Shown: positions 38,950 to 49,639 of the stretch, piece after piece
Layout of the letters: every line of letters begins with the position of its first letter
Position numbering within the stretch: position 1 is the first letter of the stretch
Assembly (NCBI GenBank): GCA_021234155.1
Contig: JAJEKV010000012.1
Location: 2,361,436 to 2,425,435, forward strand
DNA: 64,000 nucleotides
DNA from: Isoetes taiwanensis
Taxonomy: Eukaryota > Streptophyta > Lycopodiopsida > Isoetales > Isoetaceae
Direction: 5' to 3'
Notes under the pieces: model-generated
The model's input: only the letters and a program-made list of their open reading frames with translations
The model's database searches: none
What the model was told of the DNA's origin: nothing
Made by a program: the position numbers and the translations under genes

Positions 38950-39416
38950 ATGTTTTTATTTTGTCCGTTGAGACCATCAGTTCTATAAAACGTCTACAAG
39001 ATAACAATACTTTATAAAAAATAATCATCACTCAACAACTCCCCAACAACCTCTCTCCCCTCATCATCACTTACATTAAAATATACATCAGTTATACTTT
39101 TAATAGCCACTTCCCTCAAATGTAATACATCAAGAAGAAAGCTCTCGAATCGAGTTGCAAGAATTTCAAAGAAATCACTCAAAGATGTGGAGCAGACTTC
39201 AAACCTATCACGCAAAGCCTGATACGCCGGACAATGTATTATGACATGTTCTTCGTCCTCAAGATCCCCCAATCCACATGCCATATAAATTCTGCATTCC
39301 TGCAACATATTGTTCCATCTTCCTGTCTCAATTCTTAAATGATGTGAACTCGTCCGCATTCGACAAATTGCACGATGCTTCTTCATTGACACATGTTCAT
39401 TGAGGGAAGGCATTCA
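38950..39416 (-). mobile_element. LINE 3' end: C-terminal segment with zinc motif
   Basis: The minus strand from 39413 reads RAICRMRTSSHHLRIETGRW, then CRIYMACGLGD, then DEEHVIIHCPAY. This is the ExGRW...C..C...EEH...C pattern that closes LINEs B and C here. The frame runs uninterrupted to 39012 and is followed by an A-rich 3' flank. The flank GAGACCATCAG at 38970 resembles AAGACCCTCAG beside LINE C, supporting one family. It begins abruptly where the Copia fragment ends, so it is a 5'-truncated insertion or a recombination product. Confidence 0.75.
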
Positions 39417-39450
39417 TGCCAAGTTTGATTGGGATCTGTGCTGCTTGTAT

Positions 39451-39891
39451 TTAGTGCAGTGGAAGGTTCTCTACACCAACTAATTTTATAAGACTTCCCA
39501 TTCTTTCTCCTTGTGCCACCATAATGCAGCTTTGATCTCGAAATATACACCTTCCTCCTCCAAATGTGATGTATAATTGAGCATCATCCATTTTTGAAAT
39601 TGAGAGCAGATTTGCTTCCAAGTCTGGCACGTACGATGTATTTTTAAACAAGACCTTTCCAGTGGCTAGTTTTAACATCTTAGTTCCTGTGCCTTTTACA
39701 CTTAATAGGCCATCGTCTATTTTCACCGTCCACTGTCCCGATTCTTCTCTAAACTCCTGGAATAATTCCTGTTTTGGTGTCATGTGATCACTGGCTCCAA
39801 AGTCGAGAAGCATATTCCTTGTGCAGTTTCTGCCATGAGAGCTACATGAGAGCCACTGCCTCAATTGCATACGAATTATTCCATGCATCAT
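39451..39891 (-). pseudogene. Copia protease fragment
   Basis: The frame contains LDFGASDHMTPKQELFQEF, the aspartic protease site of Copia polyproteins where LDSGAS is normal: the Ser next to the catalytic Asp is Phe. Downstream VLFKNTSYVPDLEANLLSIS is the following conserved block. It lies in a different frame from gag, joined by an indel near 39820, and ends at 39451 before the integrase zinc finger. Confidence 0.8.
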
Positions 39892-40860
39892 CTTCTTTTA
39901 GCCGACAAAGAGCTGCCTTTATAGCATCTACAGCTTTTGCAAATATGCTCATGATGCTGCTGAATATCCAAAGAGATATCGTTATGATAATCCTTTGTTT
40001 TCTCTCTAACTTACAAGTTACGAATGCACCTGCTGCTACAGACACAAGAGAATCATTGCTGGAGCTTCGGTCAGAGTCATCAGACTCACTCGCTTTGTGA
40101 GCATGGCCTCTTCTCTTCTCGATTTCATCTTTGTCAACCACCACCTGTTTCTTCTCTCTCTTAGGATCGTTTCTTTTATTGGGTTCAGGACAGTCCCTAG
40201 CAATATGCCCATGTTTGTTGCATTTGCAGGTCTCTATATACTCTTGTCTGCCAACAAGTGCATCTCCTTCAACTTGCCCTCCTCGCTTGGCTCCTGCCTG
40301 TTTGATCTCCTCCATTAAGATCTGTTGGCATGCCCATTCCAATTCCATATGTTCTACAAATCCTATCGAATTCTTTACGTTACTGAAGGTTGCAGGCAAT
40401 CCTAGGAGTAGAGCACCAACAATCAGGTCGTCTTTGACCCCCTTTTCCATTCCTTTGAGTTGAAGTGCAGTTGCCTTAATTCTGGAAATGTAATCCTTTG
40501 CTGACTGTCAGTCCTTTACCTCAGAGTACAAAGCTTGTTGGGAAAAATGTTTCTTCTTATAAATCCTAGAGAGCTCTTCCCAACTGCCTCCACTTGTGCA
40601 ATCATTGTATCATCCAGATATTGCATCATCCTATTCCTTGCCTCCGAGTCATGTTGCATCCATTTGAGCAAGGCTTGTCTGTCTTCCACAGACGTACCAA
40701 GCTCCCGGTTGCCTTCTCCCTTAACAACCTGAGCTGCTATGAGTCCTCCCAGTTGCTTTCTCCCTTAACAACCTGAGCTGCTATGAGTCCTGAGGGCACT
40801 GGTCTACCGGATACTATACGCCATCGTCCCTTCTCAGACAGCTTCCCACGAACCTTGATA
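39842..40860 (-). pseudogene. Copia gag with zinc knuckle, disrupted
   Basis: Gag is the capsid/nucleocapsid protein of the element. The N-terminal part (KGRWRIVSGRP, then QALLKWMQHDSEARNRMMQY, then EELSRIYKKK in other frames) is the UBN2-type gag core. From 40450 one frame runs MEKGVKDDLIVGALLLGLPA to the knuckle CKCNKHGHIARDC near 40225, where Cys-x-Cys replaces the usual Cys-x2-Cys, then an acidic/basic linker. A 44-bp tandem duplication (40708/40752) and a 22-bp one (40893/40915) both shift the N-terminal frame, so full-length Gag cannot be made. Confidence 0.8.
40707..40796. repeat. 44-bp tandem duplication inside gag
   Basis: GTTGC-TTCTCCCTTAACAACC through GAGTCCT occurs at 40708 and 40752 with two mismatches. 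The unit is not a multiple of three, so gag is frameshifted. Confidence 0.9.
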
Positions 40861-40892
40861 AACCAATAAAAAGCGTATCATGAGAAAGCTTA

Positions 40893-40936
40893 TGTATCTT
40901 TCCCATTTCGTTCTTGTATCTTTCCCATTTCGTTCT
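40893..40936. repeat. 22-bp perfect tandem duplication
   Basis: TGTATCTTTCCCATTTCGTT with its two last bases occurs at 40893 and 40915 without mismatch. It lies just inside the Copia element downstream of the PBS on the minus strand. Confidence 0.9.
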
Positions 40937-40966
40937 TGTGCAGCACAGCTCCATATCCAAATGGAT

Positions 40967-40984
40967 CTGCCTGCTTTGGTACCA
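40967..40984 (-). promoter_or_regulatory. Primer binding site of the Copia element
   Basis: TGGTACCAAAGCAGG lies three bases after the LTR end. It is a slightly altered form of the TGGTATCAGAGC sequence complementary to the initiator methionine tRNA that primes most plant Copia elements. Confidence 0.7.
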
Positions 40985-40987
40985 TAA

Positions 40988-41243
40988 TGTCAAGTAACGA
41001 AACTGAGACTCTAAAAGCATGCCTTTCATTGATTGAAGAATAGCCTTATACAAATTACAGCGGTGCCTATTATAGAAAGGCCAAACCCCAATGCAAGTAT
41101 CTCGGTATCTCCTCCAACTCAAGAAGTCTGCTACACCAAATTCAAACTAAACTCAAACAACGGACTGTTGACTAGAACCCTAAAAGGATGACAGATGGCA
41201 GCTATATGACAACGTCATTCTTGTTCAATGTTTAAGTCCAACA
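40988..41243 (-). repeat. Copia long terminal repeat (5' LTR)
   Basis: On the minus strand it starts TGTTGGACTTAAAC, a classic Copia LTR start, and ends CTTGACA next to the primer binding site. Its length is 256 bp. It contains a TATAATAGG-like element near 41070 and a GTATAAGG followed by CAATGAAAGG-like polyadenylation region, as an R region would. No second LTR was found nearby. Confidence 0.7.
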
Positions 41244-42218
41244 CAGGCATGAGAAAACTAGACCCACAGCAAGGTGGAAGCGACCAAACGGCAAAGAAAA
41301 AGTTGTTTTATATCATCCTGTTGCTTGTAAGTATATTGACGAAGCTCTCTTTTGGGCGGATTTAACTCTCTGCCTGCCAGATTCAACTGACTAAGCAAAG
41401 CCTAAGAAGGCAAAAATGGTGTTCATCAAGTTTGGTTAAGCACATTTCCTCCAAAGCTTTACATGTTTGCTATTCGGTAGAGCCATCTTCAATTAATCCG
41501 GGAAATTCCAAAATGCAACCACACAGGACATTGCCACATCCCAAAAAAATTCTGCAGTGCAAGTTTTGAGAACTGAAACCTAGAAACTTGGAAAACTAAT
41601 TCTCCTTTTTCAGAGTTTACGCATTTACACCTAATTGCAGCAGGTAATACTCATGAGCTAACGTTTGGGCATATTTGACAAACAAAAGGATTCAACACCA
41701 ATAACAATAACTGCAGCACCTTATCATCTTCTCAAATATGACTTGTGCCTCTACAAGTTTTCTTCTTTTGATATCTAAGCATTCAGGAAACTTGCCTTCC
41801 TTAACGGAACCTTTTACATAAAAATCCCAAACAAATACCTGCAGCTCAAACATTCTTTCAAAACTCACAAAATTCCAGGTCACAATTAACTGAAATCTTT
41901 ATGCAGCAACAGGAGGCTGGGCAGTACCGAAAAGAATCTACTCCAACTTCCAACGATGAGTAATGGTTTCTTACTAAAGCCGGTCTCTGTATGCTTTTCC
42001 ACATCCATGTAACAATTGCACTATTCAACTGAATACAGATGACAATATAATTCAGCATGTAACATTTGCAGTGCTGCTAATGACAATAGCATGCATCAAA
42101 TCTCCTCAGCAATCACCCTGAACTTCAATAAGTAATTAAGGGTCTTGACACTAGATATTTGTAACAAGAAGACATGTCTACAAGCCAAAAGGGAAAAGAA
42201 AGTGTAGAGATTCCTATG
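41244..42218. other. Region between Copia LTR and PPR gene (3' side of the PPR gene)
   Basis: No domain is visible. The part next to 42219 must hold the PPR 3' untranslated region. Minus-strand frames of 63 and 66 codons at 41692-42058 lack PPR signatures, so I do not extend the gene. Confidence 0.4.
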
Positions 42219-43331
42219 TCAAAATTGGCAAACAGAAGAACTGAGCAATGTGGAGCCCGCATTTTGAAATTCAGCATTAAGTGCATTATAAGTCTCTCTG
42301 ATACTTGGACACTCAGAGGCTGACATTGTTTCAAGCACCTCGAGAGCTTTGTCCATTTTATTTTCCCTGCATAGACCAGAAAAAAGTGCAGTGTAGGTAG
42401 AGAGATCTGGTCCTTTGCCATACTTAATCATTTTATTAAATAAATCAAATGCTTCATCCATTCCTCCTGTCTTGCTAAGACCTCGAACAACTAGATTATA
42501 TGTCAAGGCATCAGGAAATGGCCCTCTTTTAAACATCCGATCGATAACCACTTGAGCTCGCTTTACTTTGTTTGCTCTAAAAAGTTCCTCAACTAGAGTA
42601 TTGTGTGTAGAAATATCAACAGAACAATATCTATTCATGCTCCTGAAACATAAATATGCTTCTTCCACTCTCCCTACTTTGCAGAGGGAAAGGATGAGAC
42701 ATGTACAAATATCACTGTTTGGGACCCTTGCCTTTGCTACCATATGATTATAGAATCTAACGGCCTGGTCTATCTCTCCCACTTTACACAGGCCACAAAT
42801 CATAATACTATATGATTCAACATTGGCATATACAAACTCCAGTGCAATTCTTTTTTTCTTCTTTTTCTCAAGAACATATGGGCCACAATCTGGTGATATT
42901 CTAGGAAACATTCTGACAGCCTTTTCATGGTCACCAGCCCTAAAAAATGCTTTAAAAAGGGCGTTGTAGGTCTGGACATTCTGCTTATAAGCAGGCTGTT
43001 TTCCAGCCCATTTAAAAAAATTCATTGCCATTCTAGCATCATTCAACTGATCAAGGGCCTGAGCTACCATCTCATTGCCAACTCTACCGTTCCATATTCG
43101 AAGGGCTTGCAAACGTTTCATCCAGTCCGGAAGCCCAAGACACATAACCACATTCTGAAGTGCCAATTTGGAAGGAGGAATTGCTTTTGTAGCAAAACCT
43201 CGGTGCATGCAATTTCTAGTCACATACCTGGAAAACGCTATGGAGAAGACAAATTTAAAGGAATCGGGCGCCTTGAGCTTTAGCATCGTCTCTGCTTTAC
43301 TAGCTATCTGTCGACTGTAAAACCGGTTCAT
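42219..43331 (-). CDS. P-class pentatricopeptide repeat protein
   Basis: An intact 370-residue frame. After a Ser/Arg-rich start without early acidic residues (MNRFYSRQIASKAETMLKLK), which suggests an organelle transit peptide, comes a leader typical of plant PPR proteins (RVGNEMVAQALDQL, then FFKWAGKQ). Six PPR motifs follow at about residues 119-152, 171-205, 206-240, 241-275, 276-310 and 311-345, e.g. TYNLVVRGLSKTGGMDEAFD. There is no E, E+ or DYW extension, so it is the P class: organellar RNA binding in stabilisation, splicing or translation rather than editing. The second motif is interrupted by a KKKKKR stretch (residues 156-161), an A-rich insertion that could be slippage. It is shorter than usual and ends abruptly, so truncation is possible. 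The start was chosen because it is the first Met before the transit-like region. Confidence 0.85.
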   Translation of the reverse strand: MNRFYSRQIASKAETMLKLKAPDSFKFVFSIAFSRYVTRNCMHRGFATKAIPPSKLALQNVVMCLGLPDWMKRLQALRIWNGRVGNEMVAQALDQLNDARMAMNFFKWAGKQPAYKQNVQTYNALFKAFFRAGDHEKAVRMFPRISPDCGPYVLEKKKKKRIALEFVYANVESYSIMICGLCKVGEIDQAVRFYNHMVAKARVPNSDICTCLILSLCKVGRVEEAYLCFRSMNRYCSVDISTHNTLVEELFRANKVKRAQVVIDRMFKRGPFPDALTYNLVVRGLSKTGGMDEAFDLFNKMIKYGKGPDLSTYTALFSGLCRENKMDKALEVLETMSASECPSIRETYNALNAEFQNAGSTLLSSSVCQF

Positions 43332-44180
43332 ACCGTATTTTATACCCTAACAAAACTGCGTACTGCTTCCTACGTAGATATACTCTACTATACGTATTAT
43401 CATATAAACCAGACACATTTTTCCACCTCAATTTTCAAATATTTTTTCCTTGTCAATGGCACAAGCAACCGACATATGTCCTAGAAGAAACAAGGTGCTG
43501 CTGCGCACAGAGAGTTGCCCTCCAGTGCCCTGAAGGTAAAGTGGCTTAAATAAAACCTTAAAGTCATGTTTTCACAATCTATATTTAAATCAAAATTTCT
43601 ACTTCAAAACATAATACCTATAACCATCCCCAAGCGAGATCAACCTGAAGAAATATCTGGTCCTTGTCATTATAAGAAGAATTGCAAACGCATAAAGACA
43701 ACTCTAATAGAGCAAAAAATAGAAATACATATTCTATTAGGATAGAAACAAGAGTATTCCTTGAAGACCTCTGATCGAATCTTTGTCACAGGGAAGCTTC
43801 AAAGATCTGAAGTGCAGGTTTTGTAGAGGCACAAAACATTGCTACACTACTAAATCCTTGCCATTATCGTCCCTTAGGACAACCCTCATAACGATGGTTT
43901 TGAACAGATTCTTTCCGCAAAGCAGAGAATAAATTCTGACTTGCGGGCATGTATGTCTCGGCATGAAAATGATGATATCATTGCATACGCTATTGGAAAA
44001 ACAGCCATAGGGATTGTAAGGACTGTCACAATTTCACCCTTGATCTCTAAATCATTACTCTAACCCTAGAAGGGACCAGGAGTCCTATCACATTATTCCA
44101 TATGTTAACATTGCTTTTGGGTGTTTTTTCTGGCTGCGCTCTAGCGGCGCCGGCCAACAGAGTTGTGCTTTCCTACTTGC
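43332..44180. other. Upstream region of the PPR gene
   Basis: AT-rich intergenic DNA that must contain the PPR promoter and leader. I cannot place a start site. No other gene is visible. Confidence 0.4.
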
Positions 44181-44185
44181 TTTCC

Positions 44186-44312
44186 TATGCCATAGCCTTG
44201 TCGGAACCATAACCTTGACTATTTCCTAACACCATAGCCATAGCCATAGTCAAAGCCATAGCCATAGCCTTGCAGAAAACACAGACGACCACGCCATAGC
44301 CTTAGATGAAGA
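44186..44312. repeat. Imperfect (CATAGC)n hexanucleotide repeat
   Basis: CCATAGC occurs about ten times between 44190 and 44304, with a tight cluster at 44231-44270. The minus strand reads as a Gly-Tyr repeat, but that is a consequence of the repeat and I do not call a protein. Confidence 0.8.
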
Positions 44313-45325
44313 TGGACTATGTTCGATGAAGACGATATAAGACGGGTATGGACGTTAGGGTATGGTGTTTTTGCATCAGAGACCTGCAAAGGGTGGCTCT
44401 GGATCGAAGGCTCTGCAGAATGGATTTGCAGGGCCGATTTGCAATGGATTTCCCGGTGCAACATCAGATTTGCAGGACTCATCTGCTACTTGCCGTGTGT
44501 AATTTCCGTTTACAGTAACTAAGTTGTGGGTCCTCTAGACCATTGGTTTGGATTGAGAGTGCTGCGTAAATCTGCAAAACGTAAAGCAGATGTCTTTATG
44601 TCCAAATTATCATGTGTTTCTTATATAGCAAAAAGCCATGTTAACTAGCCGACAACTGTCACAAAAGGCTACAATGCATACAAATACAGATATTTTGCTG
44701 GGTCTTTTGACCAAACTACCTTTTGTTGGGTGTTTTTCAGTTTAAGGCGCAGAGCTTATAAGGCATGGCAGATAGAAAGATCTGCATTAGAATGCCATAG
44801 AAAGATGCAGTTTACACTAGTCTCATAGATCTGTTAAGTAGCACATATGTTGACATGTTTGTTACCAAACTACCCATGAAGAACAGGTTGGTCGAGCGGC
44901 CTTCCAGGTTTTATCTCAAGCCTTTGTTTCCTAAGAAGCAGAGTGATTTACATGGAAAGCTTTGAAAATTCAAGGGTTGGTTGTAGGTTGTGTTTGCAGG
45001 TTACTACGCTTTGATTTTCAGACCCAAGTATTCGATGCATCTCCAAAAGGGTCTTTTCATCCTACTAAATTCGTTCCTTAGATTATAAGCTATAAAAATT
45101 AATCTGAGAGACTGAGAGAGAGTAAGGAACTCTGTGAGACTGAAAACCGGTTTGATTTAAGAATTGAGTATAAGAGTCAAGGACAAACAAAGAATACACG
45201 AGATAATCCCTTAACCTTTACTCATTGAATAATTTCAATATGAAGAGTTTGTGTGAAGTAGCTATGCACATCAGCTCAACACCAAAACATTTTTGCTCAT
45301 GGGTTCATCAAAGCTGGATCTTAAG
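44313..45325. other. No recognisable gene
   Basis: Intergenic DNA between the hexanucleotide repeat and the inverted-repeat element. Confidence 0.4.
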
Positions 45326-45330
45326 ATCTA

Positions 45331-45773
45331 TGGACATCCGTATTTAGAGTCCGAGATGTGGTATTTTCAAACTTTTTGGGTGGTATTTCTAGACATCTAT
45401 TATCAGCCAAATGGTATTTCCAGCAAAAAAAAGTGGTATTTTCGGCCAAAAACTGTGGTATTTCTGGACAAAAACCAAGCGCAAAACTGCGCGACGGAGC
45501 TGAGATCTTTGGTCGGATCGTTCTTGCAACTCCATAGGCGGCTTGAACTACTTCAAAAACCCTTCTAATCACTTTGTCTACCTCTTTAACGTTGATTTCA
45601 TGAAGAGAGGAAGCGATTTGGGCTCAGATAGAGTCGGATTGATCCAAAAATGCCCCAAAACAGTTAGTTCTTAACTTAAAACTTTGAACTGTACAGTGGT
45701 TGATAACGGGTCCGAAAATACCACAAAAAAAGTCCAGAAATACCACATCCCGGACTCTAAATACGGCGGTCCA
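45331..45773. mobile_element. 443-bp terminal-inverted-repeat element (MITE-like) with 5-bp target duplication
   Basis: The left end TGGACATCCGTATTTAGAG (45331 on) and the reverse complement of the right end, TGGACCGCCGTATTTAGAG (ending 45773), match over about 38 bases with three mismatches. Both continue GTCCG(A/G)GATGTGGTATTT. ATCTA flanks both sides (45326-45330 and 45774-45778). Inside, GTGGTATTT recurs about five times near the left end and in inverse form twice near the right, a subterminal motif array of the kind transposases bind. There is no transposase, so it is non-autonomous. A 5-bp duplication with a TGGAC start does not fix the superfamily; hAT-like is possible. Confidence 0.75.
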
Positions 45774-46030
45774 ATCTATTATTTCAAAAACTCTTATTGC
45801 CAGATATTCACTTTACAGATTTTTGTTTTAATTGGCCAAATGAGGTCATATACATTGTAGATCAAGTCATTAAACTCAGATTTCTAAGTTTACAAAACAA
45901 CATTGACATCGTAAGTGCATTGAATGCATTTGTCATACTTGTACTAAAATTAATATTATTAGTACGTTTTTTCATATGTATTATCAACTGCTAATGTATT
46001 TTATTTTTAAGTTCTTCAAATGTGTCTACA

Positions 46031-46160
46031 TCCTTATCAATATTAGCACATTTCTTTATTCTATTCTATTCTATTCTATTCTATTCTATTCCTTATCAAT
46101 ATTAGCACATTTCTTTATGTATATTATCAACTTGTTAACTTCTTCAAATGTGTTTACATC
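46031..46160. repeat. 59-bp duplication flanking a (CTATT)n microsatellite
   Basis: CCTTATCAATATTAGCACAT with continuation TTCTTTAT occurs at 46032 and 46091. Between them lie about seven CTATT units. The pattern fits slippage in the duplicated TTTATTCT junction. Confidence 0.85.
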
Positions 46161-46480
46161 CTTAGCAATAGCAAGGTACATTCATCATAGCTATGAGAGT
46201 CATAGACATTTGATAGACAGCTTTATAGACATTTCAAGCATATGAGAGTCAATGTTAAAAAATAAACACGTGTGCAAATATTTCGCAACCTTATGTAAAA
46301 CATGGATTAGTCCCAAAATATCGAAAAGTTTTTAATAATAATAATATATTAATCACGCCATTTAAGACCCTCAGTCCATATGGCTTAAAAATATTACAAA
46401 AGATATATAGTCCACAAGGCTCTTAAACAAAGGCACCTGTAGCTCCAAGTATTTCCATATTAACAAACAACTCCATTATG

Positions 46481-49400
46481 TCACTGCTCCTTCCAAACAT
46501 CCTTGAGATATGAACTAAGGAGATTTGGAGGCGTATTAAAAAGCTCTGACAATGTGAATCCTGAAATGTTATACTTACTTCTTATATGTTCATAGGCAGG
46601 ACACTCCAAAAAAGTATGTACCTCCGACTCAATTTTAGGGTCAAGACAAATTTTTGAGCAAGACCTTGTATGTCGAGGAATTCCATACCACATTCCCCGC
46701 CTCAATGTGCGATGATGAGAGGAAGTTCAGAGTCGAGAAATCAAGATTCTATTTTTCCCCGCTAATATTAGATAGCAAGTAAGATTGTTCTCCATATGCA
46801 GCCACACTATTAATATAATCTCTATAAAAGTTTTTTCACAAAGAATATCATTTGGATCCAACAATTTGCCCAAGACTCTTGGAAGTATTTGCATGCTGCT
46901 CTTTTAGTTTGGTTGACTCCGCCAAGCGTAATCATCTACACCCCACTTTTCCGCCCATTGAATCACTTGGGAGAACCATCCTCAGACTTTGATTGCTGAT
47001 AGCCCGGAAAGGGAGACGATCCAAGGGAGCAATTTCACCCGATTTACATATGTAATAGTACCAAGATAAAGCTTCAATTTCAAGGGGAATCAATCCAGCT
47101 CCGCAAGCATAATGCAAAGATGGAGTTTGCATTTTAGTTCCGTGCTCTTCCATGAGAAATCGCTTCGACCTTTTTCAATCTTGTCCCAGCCTTTGCCGAT
47201 CAAGTCCGTGGGGCCCAAACAGATAGCCATATAAAACGCATCCGCCTTTAACTTGAGTGTCATAAAGTAACTCCCCGAAGTTTCCAATGCCACAAGTTAT
47301 TCACACGACAAGTATGGAACATACCATAAAGGGTTCTAAGCCCACCGTAGTTTGTTTTTCAGCTGCCGCCTTCCATGAATAATTACTTGCCACCTCTATT
47401 CCAAGGTATTTATAACTATGCACTGCTTTTAACTCACATTCCCCAATGGTGAATCGTAAAGTTTTTTTTTGTGCCAACTATCATGACTTTAGATTTTGCA
47501 ACATTGATAGCCATACCTTTTGATCGCAAAAATCCCTCAAGAGTATCTAAATGATGTTGGAGACCGCCAGTAGCTCTAGAAATCAAAACTATATCATCCC
47601 AAAAAGTAAAACCTCAGATGAGATATCTACCAACATTGACTCCAATTCCTCCCATACGCAAAAGCCACCCCTCTAGTTCAATGAGTACCTGTTGGTATAG
47701 ACGCAAATGCTTGTTGGAGCTCGAGGAACTTGTAGCAGCTCTAACCTATTCCCGCAAGTCACCCGATCAACTCTATCAAAAGCTTTTGCTAGATCAATGA
47801 AGGCCAAAACCGATTATGTCTAGCACCCTTTTGCGCTTTCATTAATCACCCGTGAAAGTGACTAAATGATCAACCGTGGAATGGTCATGGCTTAAAACCC
47901 GCTTGTCCATAAGTGCGCCGTTCTTCTCATATCAGCCCAATTAGAGAGCTTTTCTCAAGCATAGTTGCAAGGAGTTTTGCAAATACATTGCTAACCAAAA
48001 TTGTCCGATAATTTCTTGCCTGGTTTTTATCACCGGACTTATGAATAGGAACCACCTTGCTTAAATACCATTCCTGTGGAAAGCCATAATGGAAAGCCAA
48101 GTTACAAATATCAACCAACTTATCATTTAAAAGATCACCTCCCCATTTAAGTAGCTCAGCACAGAACCCATTTAGGTCTAAGGACTTCCCATTTTGCATC
48201 CTTTGTAAAGCATATGTAACATCACTCTTATCAAAGAGTGTAGTATAGGCAAGCACTAATTTGCATTTCATTGCTATTAGCAAATGTGTATAATTCTCTT
48301 TATCCATTCAAGCAAACTTTCTTGGCGATTCTCCCAATTCAATGGGATGTTGCGCTTTGTCCAAAACATTTTGGATCCACCGCAATATCATCTAGAGTTT
48401 TTGCAAGTGTTCCCTTTCCCATTTTCGCTTTTATGCTTAACAAGATTCTTATGATATCTCTTGGCAAAGACATTTGTTCATAGCAGCCTTTGAATGCGCG
48501 CTTTGCCATAATACATTCGTGATCAAACCACTTTTTATTATGGTATTTAGCTGACCTTGGTTTAGTAAGTCCAAAGACACTTGCGCCGCTTGATAAGCAA
48601 AGAAGTATGCATTTCTTCAACATCATCTCAGAGGGCCAAAGAGTTCCTTCCAAGCCCGAATCAATTGTTTTTCATATTGCCCCGCCAAGTTTATATTGCA
48701 CTTTAAAACCGGGTGGGCTTGTTTTTTGCTTTTTCCCGCACATTTGACTTTCATCTTGTATTTTATGACAAGAGGGGCATGATCGTGAGTCCTCATGCCG
48801 AGGAAGAACTTCAAAACTAGTCACCAAGTGCATATCATCCGAATTCCCAATAACATATCCACAAGACTATTTCCATTGGGCTGAAAACATGTGTATTTGT
48901 TGGATTCTCGAAATACAAGAAGCACCATTATACAATCTACTAATTCATGTGCTTCACATAAGTCAAGAATGTGTTCTCCCATTTTATTCATATGCATATC
49001 ATAAGAGGTCCTAGGCCATGACAACAAAGGGTCTGTCTGTTCCATAAGCCACAAATGATTTCCTTCATGAGCCAAAACAGTAGCTTGCTTATTCTTGAGC
49101 CCGCCATTCATGTCCCCTATTACATAAACCCCGCCCTTTAGTTTTTATAGAGCCAATATCAGCAGAGAGGTAACAAAATGGGTCATTCGCAGCAAGCTTT
49201 GGGCTGTTATAGATCCGCGCAGGATAGGGCTCCAAGGGAGCAAAGTATACTATTGCCACATAAATGCAATTATTTACACAAATCCATATATACTGCTTAT
49301 GTTTACATATTTTGACCACGCTAACCGCATTGCAAATTTCATTTCTAGCAAAGCATGCAAGTCCGGCCCCATCCTCTGCGGGCTTCCTTTGTAACTCATT

Positions 49401-49560
49401 CCAACCGGTCAAGCAAAGTAAACCCATGGATGGGAATCAACTGTTTGTTTCATGTTCCCATGTCTCAATCAATGCAAGAATATCAAACTGCTCAAACATT
49501 TCCATATTACTAAGAATCTTTGATTCATTAAAACCGTATATTCCAAGCCATTAGACTGAG
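46481..49560 (-). pseudogene. LINE C ORF2: endonuclease and reverse transcriptase, frameshifted
   Basis: Endonuclease: AWNIYGFNESK at about 49555, LIETWEHE with the catalytic Glu, VIGDMNG near 49115 (the D-x-N site). Linker: KWFDHECIMAKRAFKG near 48530. RT: MQNGKSLDLNGFCAELLKWG at 48200, VVPIHKSGDKNQARNYRTI at 48050, DLAKAFDRVDR near 47790, and TFWDDIVLIS at about 47600 where YADD/FADD is expected, then SKGMAINVAKSKVM. C-terminus: GPTDLIGKGWDKIEK and SEVHTFLECPAY. ORF2 nicks the target and copies the RNA. Frame changes and stops between blocks, and the altered active site, show it is inactive. Confidence 0.85.
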
Positions 49561-49639
49561 GGTCTTTACTTCCTATGCATTATTAAGTAACAACAATCCG
49601 ATTGCTCACAATAAAAGCATTTTTCCCTTCAAATTTTCA

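Larger units (their letters stand above)
39420..41243 (-). mobile_element. Copia retrotransposon, 5' part: LTR, PBS, gag, protease
   Basis: The minus-strand order is LTR (41243-40988), primer binding site, gag, protease, then loss of everything downstream at about 39430-39450 where a LINE end begins. Integrase, RT and the 3' LTR are not here. The Copia RT at 55.9-58.5 kb lies on the same strand but 15 kb away, beyond the PPR gene and LINE C, so it is a separate copy. Gag is broken by two short tandem duplications and one indel before protease. Confidence 0.85.

Noticed and set aside
44219-44482. A Gly-Tyr-rich small protein on the minus strand
   Set aside because: The Gly-Tyr run is only the translation of a CATAGC hexanucleotide repeat; no start context or family.
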